A stretch of 64,000 nucleotides of DNA from Fibrobacterota bacterium (GTDB taxonomy: Bacteria; Fibrobacterota; Chitinivibrionia; Chitinivibrionales; Chitinispirillaceae): the NCBI GenBank assembly GCA_023436205.1, contig JAEZKC010000048.1:1-64000 (forward strand). The letters run 5' to 3'. Positions 33,755 through 42,876 of the stretch are shown here, piece by piece. Within the stretch, counting starts at the first letter, position 1. Each line of letters starts with the position of its first letter. Made by a program: the position numbers and the translations under genes. The notes under the pieces are model-generated. The model made no database searches and was not told the origin of the DNA. It was given only the letters and a program-made list of their open reading frames with translations.

Positions 33755-36505
33755 GTGAACAGAGGGTTAATCGTTGCGTGCTGTCTGGGGCTGTTGTGCT
33801 TTTTTAATAAAACAGGTGCTCAGGAACCCGGTTATAAATGGAGTACTGTGGCAATCGGTGGAGGGGGTTTTGTTTCAGCTATCATCGCAGCTCCCAATGA
33901 CCGCGATGTTTTCTATGCCCGTACAGATGTGGGTGGCGCCTATCGGTGGGATGAAGCCCAGAAAACGTGGATATCGCTCATGGACTGGGTGGATGTGACT
34001 GAGCGGGGGCTATTGGGGGTTGAGGCCATTGCTGTGGATCCTAAAACTCCCGGTAAGGTTTACATGGTATGCGGGACATCCTATTGGAATTACGGGCGAA
34101 CAGCCTTTCTTCGTTCAAGCGACAGAGGGAGTTCCTGGGAAGTGATTTATACCTGGGATAAAGAGGGCCAGAAGGGGCCTGCCGTAACCAGTTTCAGTGC
34201 ACATGGAAACGGAATGGGGCGTGGTAACGGTGAAGCGCTGGCGATAGATCCCAATAATCCAGATGTTATGTTCTATGGTTCCAAAAACAAGGGACTCTTC
34301 AAATCCACAAACAACGGGACCACCTGGTCTCATGTGGATGGTTTCACCACCGCTGCCGGATCGGATACTACCTGGAACGGTTCCGGGTTCTCTTTTGTGA
34401 CATTTTCTCCGGGCAGTTCTGAAATTCTCTATGCCGGTTTTCTTCGTGCAGACAACAATGTGTTCCAATCCACCGATGGGGGAGTCACCTGGTCGCTTAT
34501 CCCCAACAGGATTAAGCCTGCCACTACCGGTGGCTACAAACCTTCTTTGATGCCTCAACGCATCGCGATCACTCCTGATGGTACAGAACTTTATATCACT
34601 TTCGGTGATGGGGCCGGTCCCCACACTATGGCCTGGGATGAGGGGTGGGGTCCTATTAAGGATTGGTTCAACCGGGGAGCTGTGCTTAAATATACGGTGG
34701 AGACGCAGACCTGGACAGATGTTTCTCCCGATAATTTTATTGATCCTCAAGATAACAGTACTGATTCTAGCGCGTATGATGCCGATTCTGTCTATATCGC
34801 TTGTTACAGTGGAGTGTCTATAAATCCCGCCAATCCGCTGGAAATAGTTGTGAGCTCGGTAGGGTACCGGGGACCTCAGTTCTGGAAGCTGCCTTCAGGA
34901 AGTTGGAAGGACCAGTGGGGGAGCAATATTTATTATTCCATCGATGGTGGGGAGAGCTGGATTCCCTCCTTCCGTTATTTCTGGATTGAGGGCGGGTTCC
35001 CTCCTCCTCATGAACAGATGGATGAAAATGGTATAGGCTGGATGTTCAATTCCTCAATTCACTGGTCCGGCTCTGTTGTTATGGATCCATTCAACCCTAA
35101 ACGGGTCTGGGTGACATCCGGAAACGGGGTGTTCAATACAGAAGATATAACCGACTTTACTTTTACACCTGCGACCTGTGACTGGTGTTCTGATGAACTT
35201 GACCAGCGCCAAGTCTGGAAAGTGATGTCTCACGGAATAGAGGAAGTGGTACCCGAAGAAGTAGTCAGCATTCCGGGCGGGCCCATGATTTCCATCATTG
35301 GAGATTATGACGGCTTTCGTCATGATGATGTGACCAGGTACCCGGCTTTCCGTCACCAGACAAATGTGAATGGTACTATGGTGAGCCTGGGGTCCACCAG
35401 AGCTTTGGCCTATGCACCCAAATCAGGTAAGCTTGTCAAGGTGGCGGATGCTCGAAGCTCTAATCCTACCGGCTATACAGAAGTGCCGATTGCACCTGTG
35501 CAGTTTTCCAGTGATTCCGGACGCACCTGGAGCGTGGCTACGTATCAGAGCATTAGTGCCGATTACCGCAAGGGAGCTTCAGTGGCCATTTCCACCGATG
35601 GAACAGTTACGCTCTGGACCCCGGGTTCCAAGATGGTGAACGGAAATGAAGTGAGCGGCTCTTATCCTGTCCAGCGCTATTCCGGTTCTGAATGGACGCA
35701 GGTAAGTGGTATTGATGGAGCCTATGTGGTTGGTGATCCTGAAGATGCCTCCATTTTTTATGCATATATAAGAAATGAGGGTGCAATGTACAAGAGTTCG
35801 GACAAAGGGGTTACCTTTTCCAAAGTGGGGACCCCGGGCATGAGTTCTTTCCGTAAATTCCGTCTGGTTCCTGGGCGAACGGGAGATATCTGGATTCCAC
35901 TCACGGAAAATGGTCTCTCCCGCTCTACCGATGGCGGGGCAACTTTTAAAAGTATTGAAGCGGTTACCTACTGTGAAGCTGTCGGTTTTGGCAAAGCTGC
36001 GGATGGAAAGGAATTCCCAGCAGTTTACATCTTCGGAACAGTTGATGGGGTGATCGGAGTTTTCCAGTCTATCGATGAGGGCGCTAGTTGGGTGAGGGTC
36101 AACGACGATCAGCATGAATATGGTGGGCTGGCGAATGGTGAATTTGTGGTTGGTGACATGAATACCTTTGGAGTGGTTTACATGAGTACTGCGGGTCGGG
36201 GGATCGCCTGTCGTATACCCGGAGAGGATGATATAAGTATTGTCAAACAAAATAATAGTGCAGCAGGTTCTAATAAGCCGCATGCCAGGCTTAATGCCGG
36301 AACACTGGAGTTAAAGGCTTTGAAGAACCGGGAGCTAAAAGTTCAACTGTTTGATTTGAAGGGAAAACTGGTTTTCAGCAGGGAGTATTCCGGTAGTGCC
36401 ACAATGTCAGTGCGGAGTCTGGTCAAATCACAGGGATCATTTCTGATGATTGTTCGGGATGATAGGGGAGTGATACTGAGCGAGAAGCTAAGTGTGGTCA
36501 GGTAG
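33755..36505 (+). CDS. Secreted GH74 xyloglucanase
   Basis: A 916-residue enzyme with a signal peptide (about 1-23) and the tandem seven-bladed propeller layout of GH74. The N-terminal signature is IGGGGFVSAIIAAPN, then YARTDVGGAYRW with catalytic-type Asp58, and a second catalytic-type Asp517 sits in IGDYDGFRH. BNR/Asp-box motifs recur (SSDRGSSWE, STDGGVTWS, SIDGGESW, SSDKGVTF, SIDEGASW). The last 70 residues form a type IX-like tail (KVQLFDLKGKLVF, then GSFLMIV). It cuts the beta-1,4-glucan backbone of xyloglucan outside the cell. GTG at 33755 has GGGAGGTG upstream. Confidence 0.9.
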   Translation: MNRGLIVACCLGLLCFFNKTGAQEPGYKWSTVAIGGGGFVSAIIAAPNDRDVFYARTDVGGAYRWDEAQKTWISLMDWVDVTERGLLGVEAIAVDPKTPGKVYMVCGTSYWNYGRTAFLRSSDRGSSWEVIYTWDKEGQKGPAVTSFSAHGNGMGRGNGEALAIDPNNPDVMFYGSKNKGLFKSTNNGTTWSHVDGFTTAAGSDTTWNGSGFSFVTFSPGSSEILYAGFLRADNNVFQSTDGGVTWSLIPNRIKPATTGGYKPSLMPQRIAITPDGTELYITFGDGAGPHTMAWDEGWGPIKDWFNRGAVLKYTVETQTWTDVSPDNFIDPQDNSTDSSAYDADSVYIACYSGVSINPANPLEIVVSSVGYRGPQFWKLPSGSWKDQWGSNIYYSIDGGESWIPSFRYFWIEGGFPPPHEQMDENGIGWMFNSSIHWSGSVVMDPFNPKRVWVTSGNGVFNTEDITDFTFTPATCDWCSDELDQRQVWKVMSHGIEEVVPEEVVSIPGGPMISIIGDYDGFRHDDVTRYPAFRHQTNVNGTMVSLGSTRALAYAPKSGKLVKVADARSSNPTGYTEVPIAPVQFSSDSGRTWSVATYQSISADYRKGASVAISTDGTVTLWTPGSKMVNGNEVSGSYPVQRYSGSEWTQVSGIDGAYVVGDPEDASIFYAYIRNEGAMYKSSDKGVTFSKVGTPGMSSFRKFRLVPGRTGDIWIPLTENGLSRSTDGGATFKSIEAVTYCEAVGFGKAADGKEFPAVYIFGTVDGVIGVFQSIDEGASWVRVNDDQHEYGGLANGEFVVGDMNTFGVVYMSTAGRGIACRIPGEDDISIVKQNNSAAGSNKPHARLNAGTLELKALKNRELKVQLFDLKGKLVFSREYSGSATMSVRSLVKSQGSFLMIVRDDRGVILSEKLSVVR

Positions 36506-36996
36506 GTTGGGCCGTCTCAGAGGTACTTCCAGTAAGTTAAACTGGGTATCTCTGAGTCATAAAAAGTATACAGAAAGGATGGAGGGCACCGACAATGAAC
36601 TTATGTGGAACGTGCCCCTCGAAGAGATATACCACATTTTGCATTGTACACACTCCATCTCTTTTAGAGCGAATTTCCTCTTTAGGTAGTTTTTCTGCAT
36701 ATTCGAGTGCTCAAAACAGCACTAATTTATGGTTTAAGCACCATTTCTGGTATAATAATAGCGATTAGATCATTTTTTCGGATTACATTCCCGAAAATTA
36801 CGTATTTTAAAGAAACAGCTTACCGATGGAATCTTTTAAATTAATCAGCTGAAAAAACGAAATAGTACAGAGATAGACTTTACCCTCTTCAGGCTCATAC
36901 CTAACAATGCAATCCGTTCAAGCAGGGACAATATGTCTGTAATCTCTAAACAGGCAAGCTTCACATGCACTCTCTTTGAGTGCGGAAAGAGAATTG
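36506..36996 (+). other. Structured intergenic region before the DEAD-box helicase
   Basis: No convincing gene in 491 bases. It holds a long hairpin at 36516-36556 (CTCAGAGGTAC pairing with GTATCTCTGAG, plus an inner CCAG/CTGG), just after the xyloglucanase stop. A second hairpin at about 36582-36622 pairs AGGGCAC with GTGCCCCT. A promoter-like TATAAT lies at 36751-36756, overlapped upstream by an ATGGT-N6-ACCAT repeat. If that promoter is used, the helicase mRNA has a leader of about 230 bases, which is common for cold-induced RNA helicases. Confidence 0.45.
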
Positions 36997-38490
36997 ATGA
37001 ACTTTTCCGAATTCGATCTTGATCCTCAGATACTTGCATCGCTCGATAACGCCGGTTACAGCGAATGCATGCCAGTTCAGGCGCAAACTCTCCAGCATAC
37101 ACTTCAAGGTAAAGATGTTTTTGTGCAGTCCCAGACTGGGACCGGCAAGACAGCTGCGTTTTTAGTGTCCATATTCGCATTGCTTCGCTCTGGCACCCTT
37201 CGACATAAAAAGGCTCTAGTCATTGCTCCCACTCGTGAACTGGCTGTACAGATAGAAAAAGAGGCCAATCTTCTGGGTTACAATCTCGGGTTTGGCATCT
37301 GCAGTTTTTACGGCGGTGTAGGGTACGGTCGTCAGGAGAACTACTTGGCTAAAGGGGTGGAACTCATGATCGCGACCCCGGGAAGAATTCTAGATTTCAA
37401 GAAATCTCGTAAAATCGATTTTAGTCAGATCGGAGTTTTTGTCATCGACGAGGCTGACAGGCTTTTTGATATGGGCTTTTTGCCTGATATTATTGAAATG
37501 CTTAGAAGCCTGCCTCCTTGCAGTGAACGCAAGACCATGCTTTTCAGTGCAACTCTCAGCCGTGAAGTTAGAAAAATCGCCCGGGAATACATGAATCACC
37601 CGGTCGAAATTGAAATGGCACCTGAAAAGGTAACTGTTGATGCAATCACTCAGGAGCTTTTTCATGTGTCGAACAGTGAGAAGATGAGTCTGTTGCTGGG
37701 CATCCTGAAAAAAGAGAACCCCTCCAATGCTCTGATCTTCACCAATATGAAAGGTGAAGCCCGGGTGGTGGCTGAGAGGCTGCGCCATAATGGATATCCC
37801 TGCGAACACTTGTCCGGTGATCTTCCTCAGGGAAAGCGCTCCCGCATTGTGGAGCAGGTAAAAAACGGAGAAATTAAATACCTGGTGGCAACGGATGTGG
37901 CTGCAAGGGGAATTCATATCGATGATCTGGAACTGGTTGTCAATTACGATATACCTGAACACTGTGAAAATTACGTTCACCGCATTGGCCGCACTGCCAG
38001 AGCCGGGAAAAGCGGAAAGGCCATTTCTCTTGCCTGTGAAGATTATGTGCACGCGCTCAAACCTATCGAGGACTTTACAAATATGAAAATTCCCGTGGGG
38101 TATGCCGATGCGGAGTTGTACGTGGAGGATGCAAGTGCCGGAATGAAGTTCCGCAGAGATGGACGGAGTGGTGACAGGGATTCCCGCGGTAGGGGTGGAG
38201 CCCGCAGTTCGTCAAGAGCTTCCTCTTCAAAGTATTCTTACGGATCAAAGCGCAATGAGCGCGGTAACGGTCAGGGGAGACCTCATACCAAAGATCGCTC
38301 CGAGCGCAACCACGATTACAACCGCAAGAGCAGCCAGGCGCCGTCCTATGCAAAGAATAAACCCCGTCGTGAACAGACGTCCAGTGTCAAACCGGTTTCT
38401 GTCAGTAAGACAGCACCAGTCCAGCAGAAAGCACCACCGAAAAAAGTCGGTTGGTTGCAGAAAGTAGCCAGAAAGCTGCTTGGAAAGTAG
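36997..38490 (+). CDS. DEAD-box ATP-dependent RNA helicase (RhlE-like)
   Basis: A 497-residue RNA helicase. It has the Q motif (FSEFDLDPQILASLDNAGY), Walker A QTGTGKTAAF, PTRELA, ATPGRIL, the DEAD box in VIDEADRLFDMGF, SAT, and HRIGRTARAGKSG. The final 130 residues are a low-complexity basic tail rich in Arg, Ser, Gly and Lys, probably for RNA binding. It unwinds structured RNA in ribosome assembly or cold shock. ATG at 36997 follows GGAAAGAG; a TTG at 36976 is the alternative. Convergent with the UvrD-type gene; a 7-bp hairpin (38496-38517) separates them. Confidence 0.92.
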   Translation: MNFSEFDLDPQILASLDNAGYSECMPVQAQTLQHTLQGKDVFVQSQTGTGKTAAFLVSIFALLRSGTLRHKKALVIAPTRELAVQIEKEANLLGYNLGFGICSFYGGVGYGRQENYLAKGVELMIATPGRILDFKKSRKIDFSQIGVFVIDEADRLFDMGFLPDIIEMLRSLPPCSERKTMLFSATLSREVRKIAREYMNHPVEIEMAPEKVTVDAITQELFHVSNSEKMSLLLGILKKENPSNALIFTNMKGEARVVAERLRHNGYPCEHLSGDLPQGKRSRIVEQVKNGEIKYLVATDVAARGIHIDDLELVVNYDIPEHCENYVHRIGRTARAGKSGKAISLACEDYVHALKPIEDFTNMKIPVGYADAELYVEDASAGMKFRRDGRSGDRDSRGRGGARSSSRASSSKYSYGSKRNERGNGQGRPHTKDRSERNHDYNRKSSQAPSYAKNKPRREQTSSVKPVSVSKTAPVQQKAPPKKVGWLQKVARKLLGK

Positions 38491-38515
38491 AAACAGAAGC
38501 CATCGCGAGGTGGCT

Positions 38516-40525
38516 TCAATCCCACATCTCTTTAATCTTGCTGCTTATATCGCTGATTGGTCCTAAGTCCGCTTTCTCATCCGTTTCAATCTCCTCTTCC
38601 AGGGTCACTCTTTCCATTGTTTCCATCACTTCAGGAGTAAAGAAACGGCTGCATTGGGAGTATACATGCCGGTCGGACATACCTCCCGGGCGAGAATAGA
38701 ACCGAAGGGGCCAGGTAACGTAAAGGTGATCCTTGGCTCGGGTCATGGCCACATAAGCAAGGCGGAGCTCCTCCTCGATCTGTTCATCAGATTCTGTAGA
38801 CATATCAGAGGGGATGCAGCCATCGGCGGCATGAATGAGATACACTACATCCCATTCGCATCCTTTTGCGCTGTGAATGGTGGAAAGAACGAGAAAATCC
38901 TCATCCTTTTTGGGTGGTCCGGCCAGATCACTGGTTGATGCTGGCGGGTCTAGAATTAGATCGGTCAGAAACTGACTTCTGGATTTTGCTCCTGAAGCGA
39001 GTTGAATGATATGCTCGATATCGTTGAAGCGTACCTGAGCATTTTCGTGATTTTCTTCAAGTAAAGGTTTATAAAACCGGGCTACTGCATCCAGTTGGGG
39101 ACTCAGTTCGGCATCAATGCATCCGCTTAGCAGTTTATGTAATCGATGAAGATGCTGCTTCACGTCATTTGTTGTCGGTACAGTTCCCAGGGCTTCAAGA
39201 GAAAAGTTGTTCTGACCCACATGATCGTAAACAGCGGAAGCTGTGGCGGGGCCAATACCCTCGAAGAGCTGCAGTACTCTAAACCAGGCCATCTCATCAC
39301 GACAGTTCTCCATTATTCTTACAAATGCAATGAAATCCTTAATGTGAGCTGCCTCCAGGAATTTAAGTCCCCCGTATTTATGGAATGGAATATTCTTCTT
39401 CATCAACCCAAGTTCAATTGCCGCCGAATGGGAGCCGGCTCTGAATAATACCGCCTGTTTCTGAAGTGCAACACCCTGTTCGTAGTGTTCAAGTACTTTC
39501 GCAATAACAGTCTCAGCCTCATTTTCTTCATCTGTACAGGTGATAAGACTGGGGCGGGTGAGTGCTTTTCTGGTTGAGAACAGATTTTTGGTGAACCGCT
39601 CTGTTGATTGTGAAATAAGTCTGTTGGTGGTTTCCAGTATGGTTTCAGTCGACCGATAATTCTGTTCAAGTGTTATGATTGTTGTTCCGGGAAATGTTTT
39701 TGGAAAGTCAAGCATGTTGCGAACCGTGGCAGATCTGAAACTGTAGATACTCTGAGCATCATCACCCACTACCATTATGTTCCGGTTTCTATTGCGCATT
39801 CTAAGGAGAATATCAGATTGCAGTTTGTTAGTGTCTTGATATTCATCAACCAGAATGTGTTCGAAACGACCTTCGATGGATTCCCTGGCGTTCGGATCTT
39901 CCAGCAGGTGATACCAGTAGAAAAGCAGATCGTCGTAGTCAAGAGTGCTCCTCTGCTGTTTTACAGACACATATTGCCGGAAAATGTCTTTGAGCTCAGC
40001 TTTGTATTTTTCACACCATGGGAATTGCTCTTTGACAATTTTGTCCAGACTTTCGCCAGAATTCATTCTTCTGGAGTAGATGGCAAGAAGGGTACCTTTT
40101 CTGGGAAAGCGCCCTTTTTTCTGTCCTTCGATCTTTTTATGGCGGATAACGTCAAGCATATCCTCTGCGTCTGACTGATCAAGTATGGTGAACTCGGGGG
40201 AGAGGCCTGCAGCCTGGTGGTAAATGCGAAGGAGTCTGTTTGCGGTGGCGTGGAATGTTCCTCCCCAGACTCTGTTAGTCAAGGAAGCATCGCCCGAGAG
40301 TGCCTCCGAAGCCCGGCTGAGCATCTCCTTTGCAGCGCGTCTGGTGAAGGTGAGAAGCAGAATCCGTTCAGGTGTCACTCCTTTTTCAATCAGATGGGCA
40401 ACTCTATAGGCCAGTGTTCTGGTTTTACCGCTTCCAGCTCCAGCAACAACCAGCAATGGCCCATCCTCAAAGGTGACCGCTTCTGCTTGCCGCTCATTCA
40501 GCACTTTTTCCCACTTTTTATTCAT
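38516..40525 (-). CDS. UvrD/Rep-family 3'-5' DNA helicase
   Basis: About 669 residues, a superfamily 1A helicase. Motifs in order: Q motif LNERQAEAV, Walker A AGAGSGKTRTL, LLLTFTRRAAKEML, DEYQDTN, GDDAQSIYSFRSA, LEQNYRS, STIHSAKGCEWDVVYL and YVAMTRAKDHLYV. It translocates on single-stranded DNA in repair or restart of replication. It is somewhat shorter than typical UvrD (about 720) and lacks a clear C-terminal Tudor-like tail. The ATG at 40525 has AAGGTG upstream; a GTG two codons earlier is possible. Confidence 0.92.
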   Translation of the reverse strand: MNKKWEKVLNERQAEAVTFEDGPLLVVAGAGSGKTRTLAYRVAHLIEKGVTPERILLLTFTRRAAKEMLSRASEALSGDASLTNRVWGGTFHATANRLLRIYHQAAGLSPEFTILDQSDAEDMLDVIRHKKIEGQKKGRFPRKGTLLAIYSRRMNSGESLDKIVKEQFPWCEKYKAELKDIFRQYVSVKQQRSTLDYDDLLFYWYHLLEDPNARESIEGRFEHILVDEYQDTNKLQSDILLRMRNRNRNIMVVGDDAQSIYSFRSATVRNMLDFPKTFPGTTIITLEQNYRSTETILETTNRLISQSTERFTKNLFSTRKALTRPSLITCTDEENEAETVIAKVLEHYEQGVALQKQAVLFRAGSHSAAIELGLMKKNIPFHKYGGLKFLEAAHIKDFIAFVRIMENCRDEMAWFRVLQLFEGIGPATASAVYDHVGQNNFSLEALGTVPTTNDVKQHLHRLHKLLSGCIDAELSPQLDAVARFYKPLLEENHENAQVRFNDIEHIIQLASGAKSRSQFLTDLILDPPASTSDLAGPPKKDEDFLVLSTIHSAKGCEWDVVYLIHAADGCIPSDMSTESDEQIEEELRLAYVAMTRAKDHLYVTWPLRFYSRPGGMSDRHVYSQCSRFFTPEVMETMERVTLEEEIETDEKADLGPISDISSKIKEMWD

Positions 40526-40674
40526 TTTCACCTTTTTCCAGTTTAGTTATAAATCAAAAATAGTATGGAACCTCCCTGTTCGGAAGTCTTGCGGGCTCTT
40601 CTGAGTACTTGCAGGCACATGCATTGCACCCTTTTTAGGGTAATCAACTGGTGAACATCGGTTTGGAGGTGGTT

Positions 40675-41508
40675 ATGAACAGGCAGAAAAAAACGGAGAT
40701 AGTCGATTTTTCCGATCTGGTGGGACAAAAAGCCCTGGTGACCGGAGGCAGCGGGGGAATCGGGAAAGCGATTGCGTTAGCACTGGGGAAAGCAGGAGTC
40801 GATGTATGTGTGAATTATAACCGACATGAAGATCGTGCTCGAGAAGTAGTTGAAGAGATATCAAAGTATGGTGCCGAATCTTTTTATGTAAGAGCAGATG
40901 TGAGCAATGAGCAGGATGTCATCAATATGTTCAGGCAAGCAAAAGAAAAATTTGGCTTTTTGGATATTGTGGTGTCAAATGCGGGAATTCAGGCTGATGC
41001 TGCCTTTCAGGATATGACATTAGATTCGTGGAACAAGGTGATTTCCATTAACCTCACCGGTCAGTTTTTATGTGCCCGTGAGGCGGTTCGTATTTTCAGA
41101 TCTCAGGGAGTTCGTTCAAATGTCTCTGTTTCAGCTGGAAAGATAATAAGTATATGTTCAGTGCACGATACCATTCCCTGGGCGGGGCATGTGAATTATG
41201 CTGCCAGCAAAGGTGGCATTTCCATGCTGATGAAAAGTGTCGCTCAGGAGGTTGCCCGCCATCGGATCAGAGTCAATCTGATTTCTCCAGGCGCTATCCG
41301 CACAAATATAAACACAAATGCCTGGAAAACAGCACAGGCCTATGAGGATTTAACAAAACATATTCCCTACCAGCGAATTGGAGAACCAGATGAGATCGGT
41401 CGGGCAGCTCTCTGGCTGGCCTCAGATATGTCCGACTATGTGACCGGAACTACATTGTATATAGATGGTGGTATGATGCTTTATCCTGAATTTGAATCAG
41501 GAGGATGA
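40675..41508 (+). CDS. SDR-family oxidoreductase (glucose 1-dehydrogenase-like)
   Basis: A 277-residue classical short-chain dehydrogenase. The cofactor motif is TGGSGGIGKA, followed by NNAG-type VSNAGIQ and a catalytic triad: Ser in SICSVHD, and Tyr and Lys in VNYAASKGG. The C-terminal part has LISPGAIRTNIN, then DYVTGTTLYIDGGMMLYP as in glucose 1-dehydrogenases. Asn instead of Asp or Arg after the second strand (VNYNRHEDRA) suggests NADP or dual use. The ATG at 40675 has GGAGGTGG upstream. An aldo/keto reductase lies downstream, so both may serve sugar oxidation and reduction. Confidence 0.88.
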   Translation: MNRQKKTEIVDFSDLVGQKALVTGGSGGIGKAIALALGKAGVDVCVNYNRHEDRAREVVEEISKYGAESFYVRADVSNEQDVINMFRQAKEKFGFLDIVVSNAGIQADAAFQDMTLDSWNKVISINLTGQFLCAREAVRIFRSQGVRSNVSVSAGKIISICSVHDTIPWAGHVNYAASKGGISMLMKSVAQEVARHRIRVNLISPGAIRTNINTNAWKTAQAYEDLTKHIPYQRIGEPDEIGRAALWLASDMSDYVTGTTLYIDGGMMLYPEFESGG

Positions 41509-41522
41509 AAATCATCTGTTTT

Positions 41523-41750
41523 TCAGTTTTTCTTTTTTGTAATCCATTTTGCGACCACCGGTGCCTGGTAGTTCTTCATCTGCCTAAGCAGGTCTTCAAT
41601 GATCTCTGCCGAGAGCAGCATCTTGCGGTTTACCATTTTCAGAAATTGATTTCGTCCTCTTTGAGCCCGATTTGCACTTGAGAAAGCTGGGGAGGATGGT
41701 AAGCGGGCGAAATCATCAAAATACGATGCACCAGTCGTTTGCGTTTCCAT
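41523..41750 (-). CDS. Small hypothetical protein
   Basis: A 75-residue basic protein between two plus-strand oxidoreductase genes. It has a disordered N-terminal part (ARLPSSPAFSSANRAQRG) and a helical C-terminal part ending in WITKKKN. A GGA site lies about 5 bases before the ATG. No family was recognised, and it could be non-coding. The opposite strand shows no competing frame here, which slightly favours it being real. Confidence 0.4.
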   Translation of the reverse strand: METQTTGASYFDDFARLPSSPAFSSANRAQRGRNQFLKMVNRKMLLSAEIIEDLLRQMKNYQAPVVAKWITKKKN

Positions 41751-41813
41751 AATTCCGGATCCTTTTTTATTTTATCCTTAGCTGACTTCTAATCTTAGAG
41801 CACGGAGTGTACT

Positions 41814-42758
41814 ATGAAAACCAAACAACTCGGCAACAGTGATTTGAATATTACAGTTATTGGACTTGGAGCATGGGCCATTGGTGGAAGCTGGAGGTGG
41901 GGATGGGGGCCTCAGGAGGATCAAGATTCACTTGATACCATTATCAGGGCACTGGAAAAAGGTGTAAACTGGATTGATACTGCGGCGGTTTACGGCCTGG
42001 GTCACAGCGAGGAAGTGGTTGGCAGAGCGGTAAGGGAGTATGGGAACAAACCTTATATTTTTACCAAATGTGGGCTGCGCTGGAATGAGGATAATCCCAA
42101 AAGAGAGGCCTTCGGAATTCTCAAAGCCAAAAGTGTTCGGGAGGAGGCTGAGAACAGTTTAAAGCGACTCGGTATCGATGTCATCGATCTATACCAAATA
42201 CATTGGCCTAATCCCAACTCAGATATTGAAGAAGCCTGGACTGAGATGGCTAAGTTAAAGGAGGAGGGGAAGGTTCGCTGGATAGGGGTGTCCAATCATA
42301 ACGTGGCCCAAATGGAGCGGCTGCAGCGCATTGCCCCGATCACCTCTCTTCAGCCTCCCTATAACCTTCTCAATAGATCTGTCGAATCAGCAATACTGCC
42401 CTACTGTGCTGAACGGAATATCGGAACCATTGTCTATTCGCCGATGGCGTCAGGACTTCTTACCGGTAAAATGACTCGCGAACGCATCGCTTCATTGCCT
42501 GATGACGACTGGAGAAAACAGGATGTAAATTACAGCGAACCCAATCTATCCCGCAATCTCGAACTGGTGGAATGGCTCAGGGGCATTGCCGATCGTAAGG
42601 GTGTGTCACCGGCAGAAATTGCCATAGCCTGGACGCTCAAGAATACTGCGGTTACGGCTGCCATTGTAGGCATGCGCAAACCTGATCAGGTGGATTCTGT
42701 TTTGAGAGCTGTCGATGTAAATTTCACAGATGAGGATCTGGCCCGAATCGAAAAGTAA
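41814..42758 (+). CDS. Aldo/keto reductase
   Basis: A 314-residue TIM-barrel oxidoreductase using NADP(H). The catalytic residues appear in order: Asp and Tyr in WIDTAAVYGLGHSE, Lys in FTKCGLRW, and His in YQIHWPN. The family C-terminal segment AEIAIAWTLKNTAVTAAIVGMRKPDQV is present. It reduces aldehydes or sugars; the substrate is unknown. It stands alone with its own terminator. Confidence 0.92.
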   Translation: MKTKQLGNSDLNITVIGLGAWAIGGSWRWGWGPQEDQDSLDTIIRALEKGVNWIDTAAVYGLGHSEEVVGRAVREYGNKPYIFTKCGLRWNEDNPKREAFGILKAKSVREEAENSLKRLGIDVIDLYQIHWPNPNSDIEEAWTEMAKLKEEGKVRWIGVSNHNVAQMERLQRIAPITSLQPPYNLLNRSVESAILPYCAERNIGTIVYSPMASGLLTGKMTRERIASLPDDDWRKQDVNYSEPNLSRNLELVEWLRGIADRKGVSPAEIAIAWTLKNTAVTAAIVGMRKPDQVDSVLRAVDVNFTDEDLARIEK

Positions 42759-42762
42759 TTAG

Positions 42763-42803
42763 AGGAGAGCGGATTTCGCACCGCTCTCTGTTTCCTCTTT
42801 TTT
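42763..42803 (+). terminator. Rho-independent terminator of the aldo/keto reductase gene
   Basis: The stem GAGAGCGG (42765-42772) / CCGCTCTC (42781-42788) is followed by TGTTTCCTCTTTTTT, directly after the stop codon. Confidence 0.85.
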
Positions 42804-42806
42804 CAT

Positions 42807-42845
42807 ATTTACATTGGTAAATTTTTAATACATACATTATATAAT
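42807..42845 (+). promoter_or_regulatory. Candidate operator and promoter of the glycosidase gene at 42877
   Basis: A palindrome ATTTAC-ATTG-GTAAAT lies at 42807-42822 and a consensus TATAAT at 42840-42845, so the palindrome occupies the -35 position. AAGGAG follows, leading to the ATG at 42877. Confidence 0.45.
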
Positions 42846-42876
42846 AAAGGAGAACCATCAACAAAGGGACTCCTCA

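Noticed and set aside
35579..36283. 234-residue frame antisense to the GH74 gene
   Set aside because: Shadow of a long real gene, with no family features or ribosome site.
36492..36689. 65-residue reading frame after the xyloglucanase gene
   Set aside because: It begins inside the 3' end of that gene, lacks a ribosome site and runs through two hairpins; the composition is not protein-like.
36595..36765. 56-codon frame starting at ATG 36595 behind an AGGATGGAGGG stretch
   Set aside because: The ribosome-like site is spaced too far and the peptide shows no recognisable features; it overlaps the structured region.
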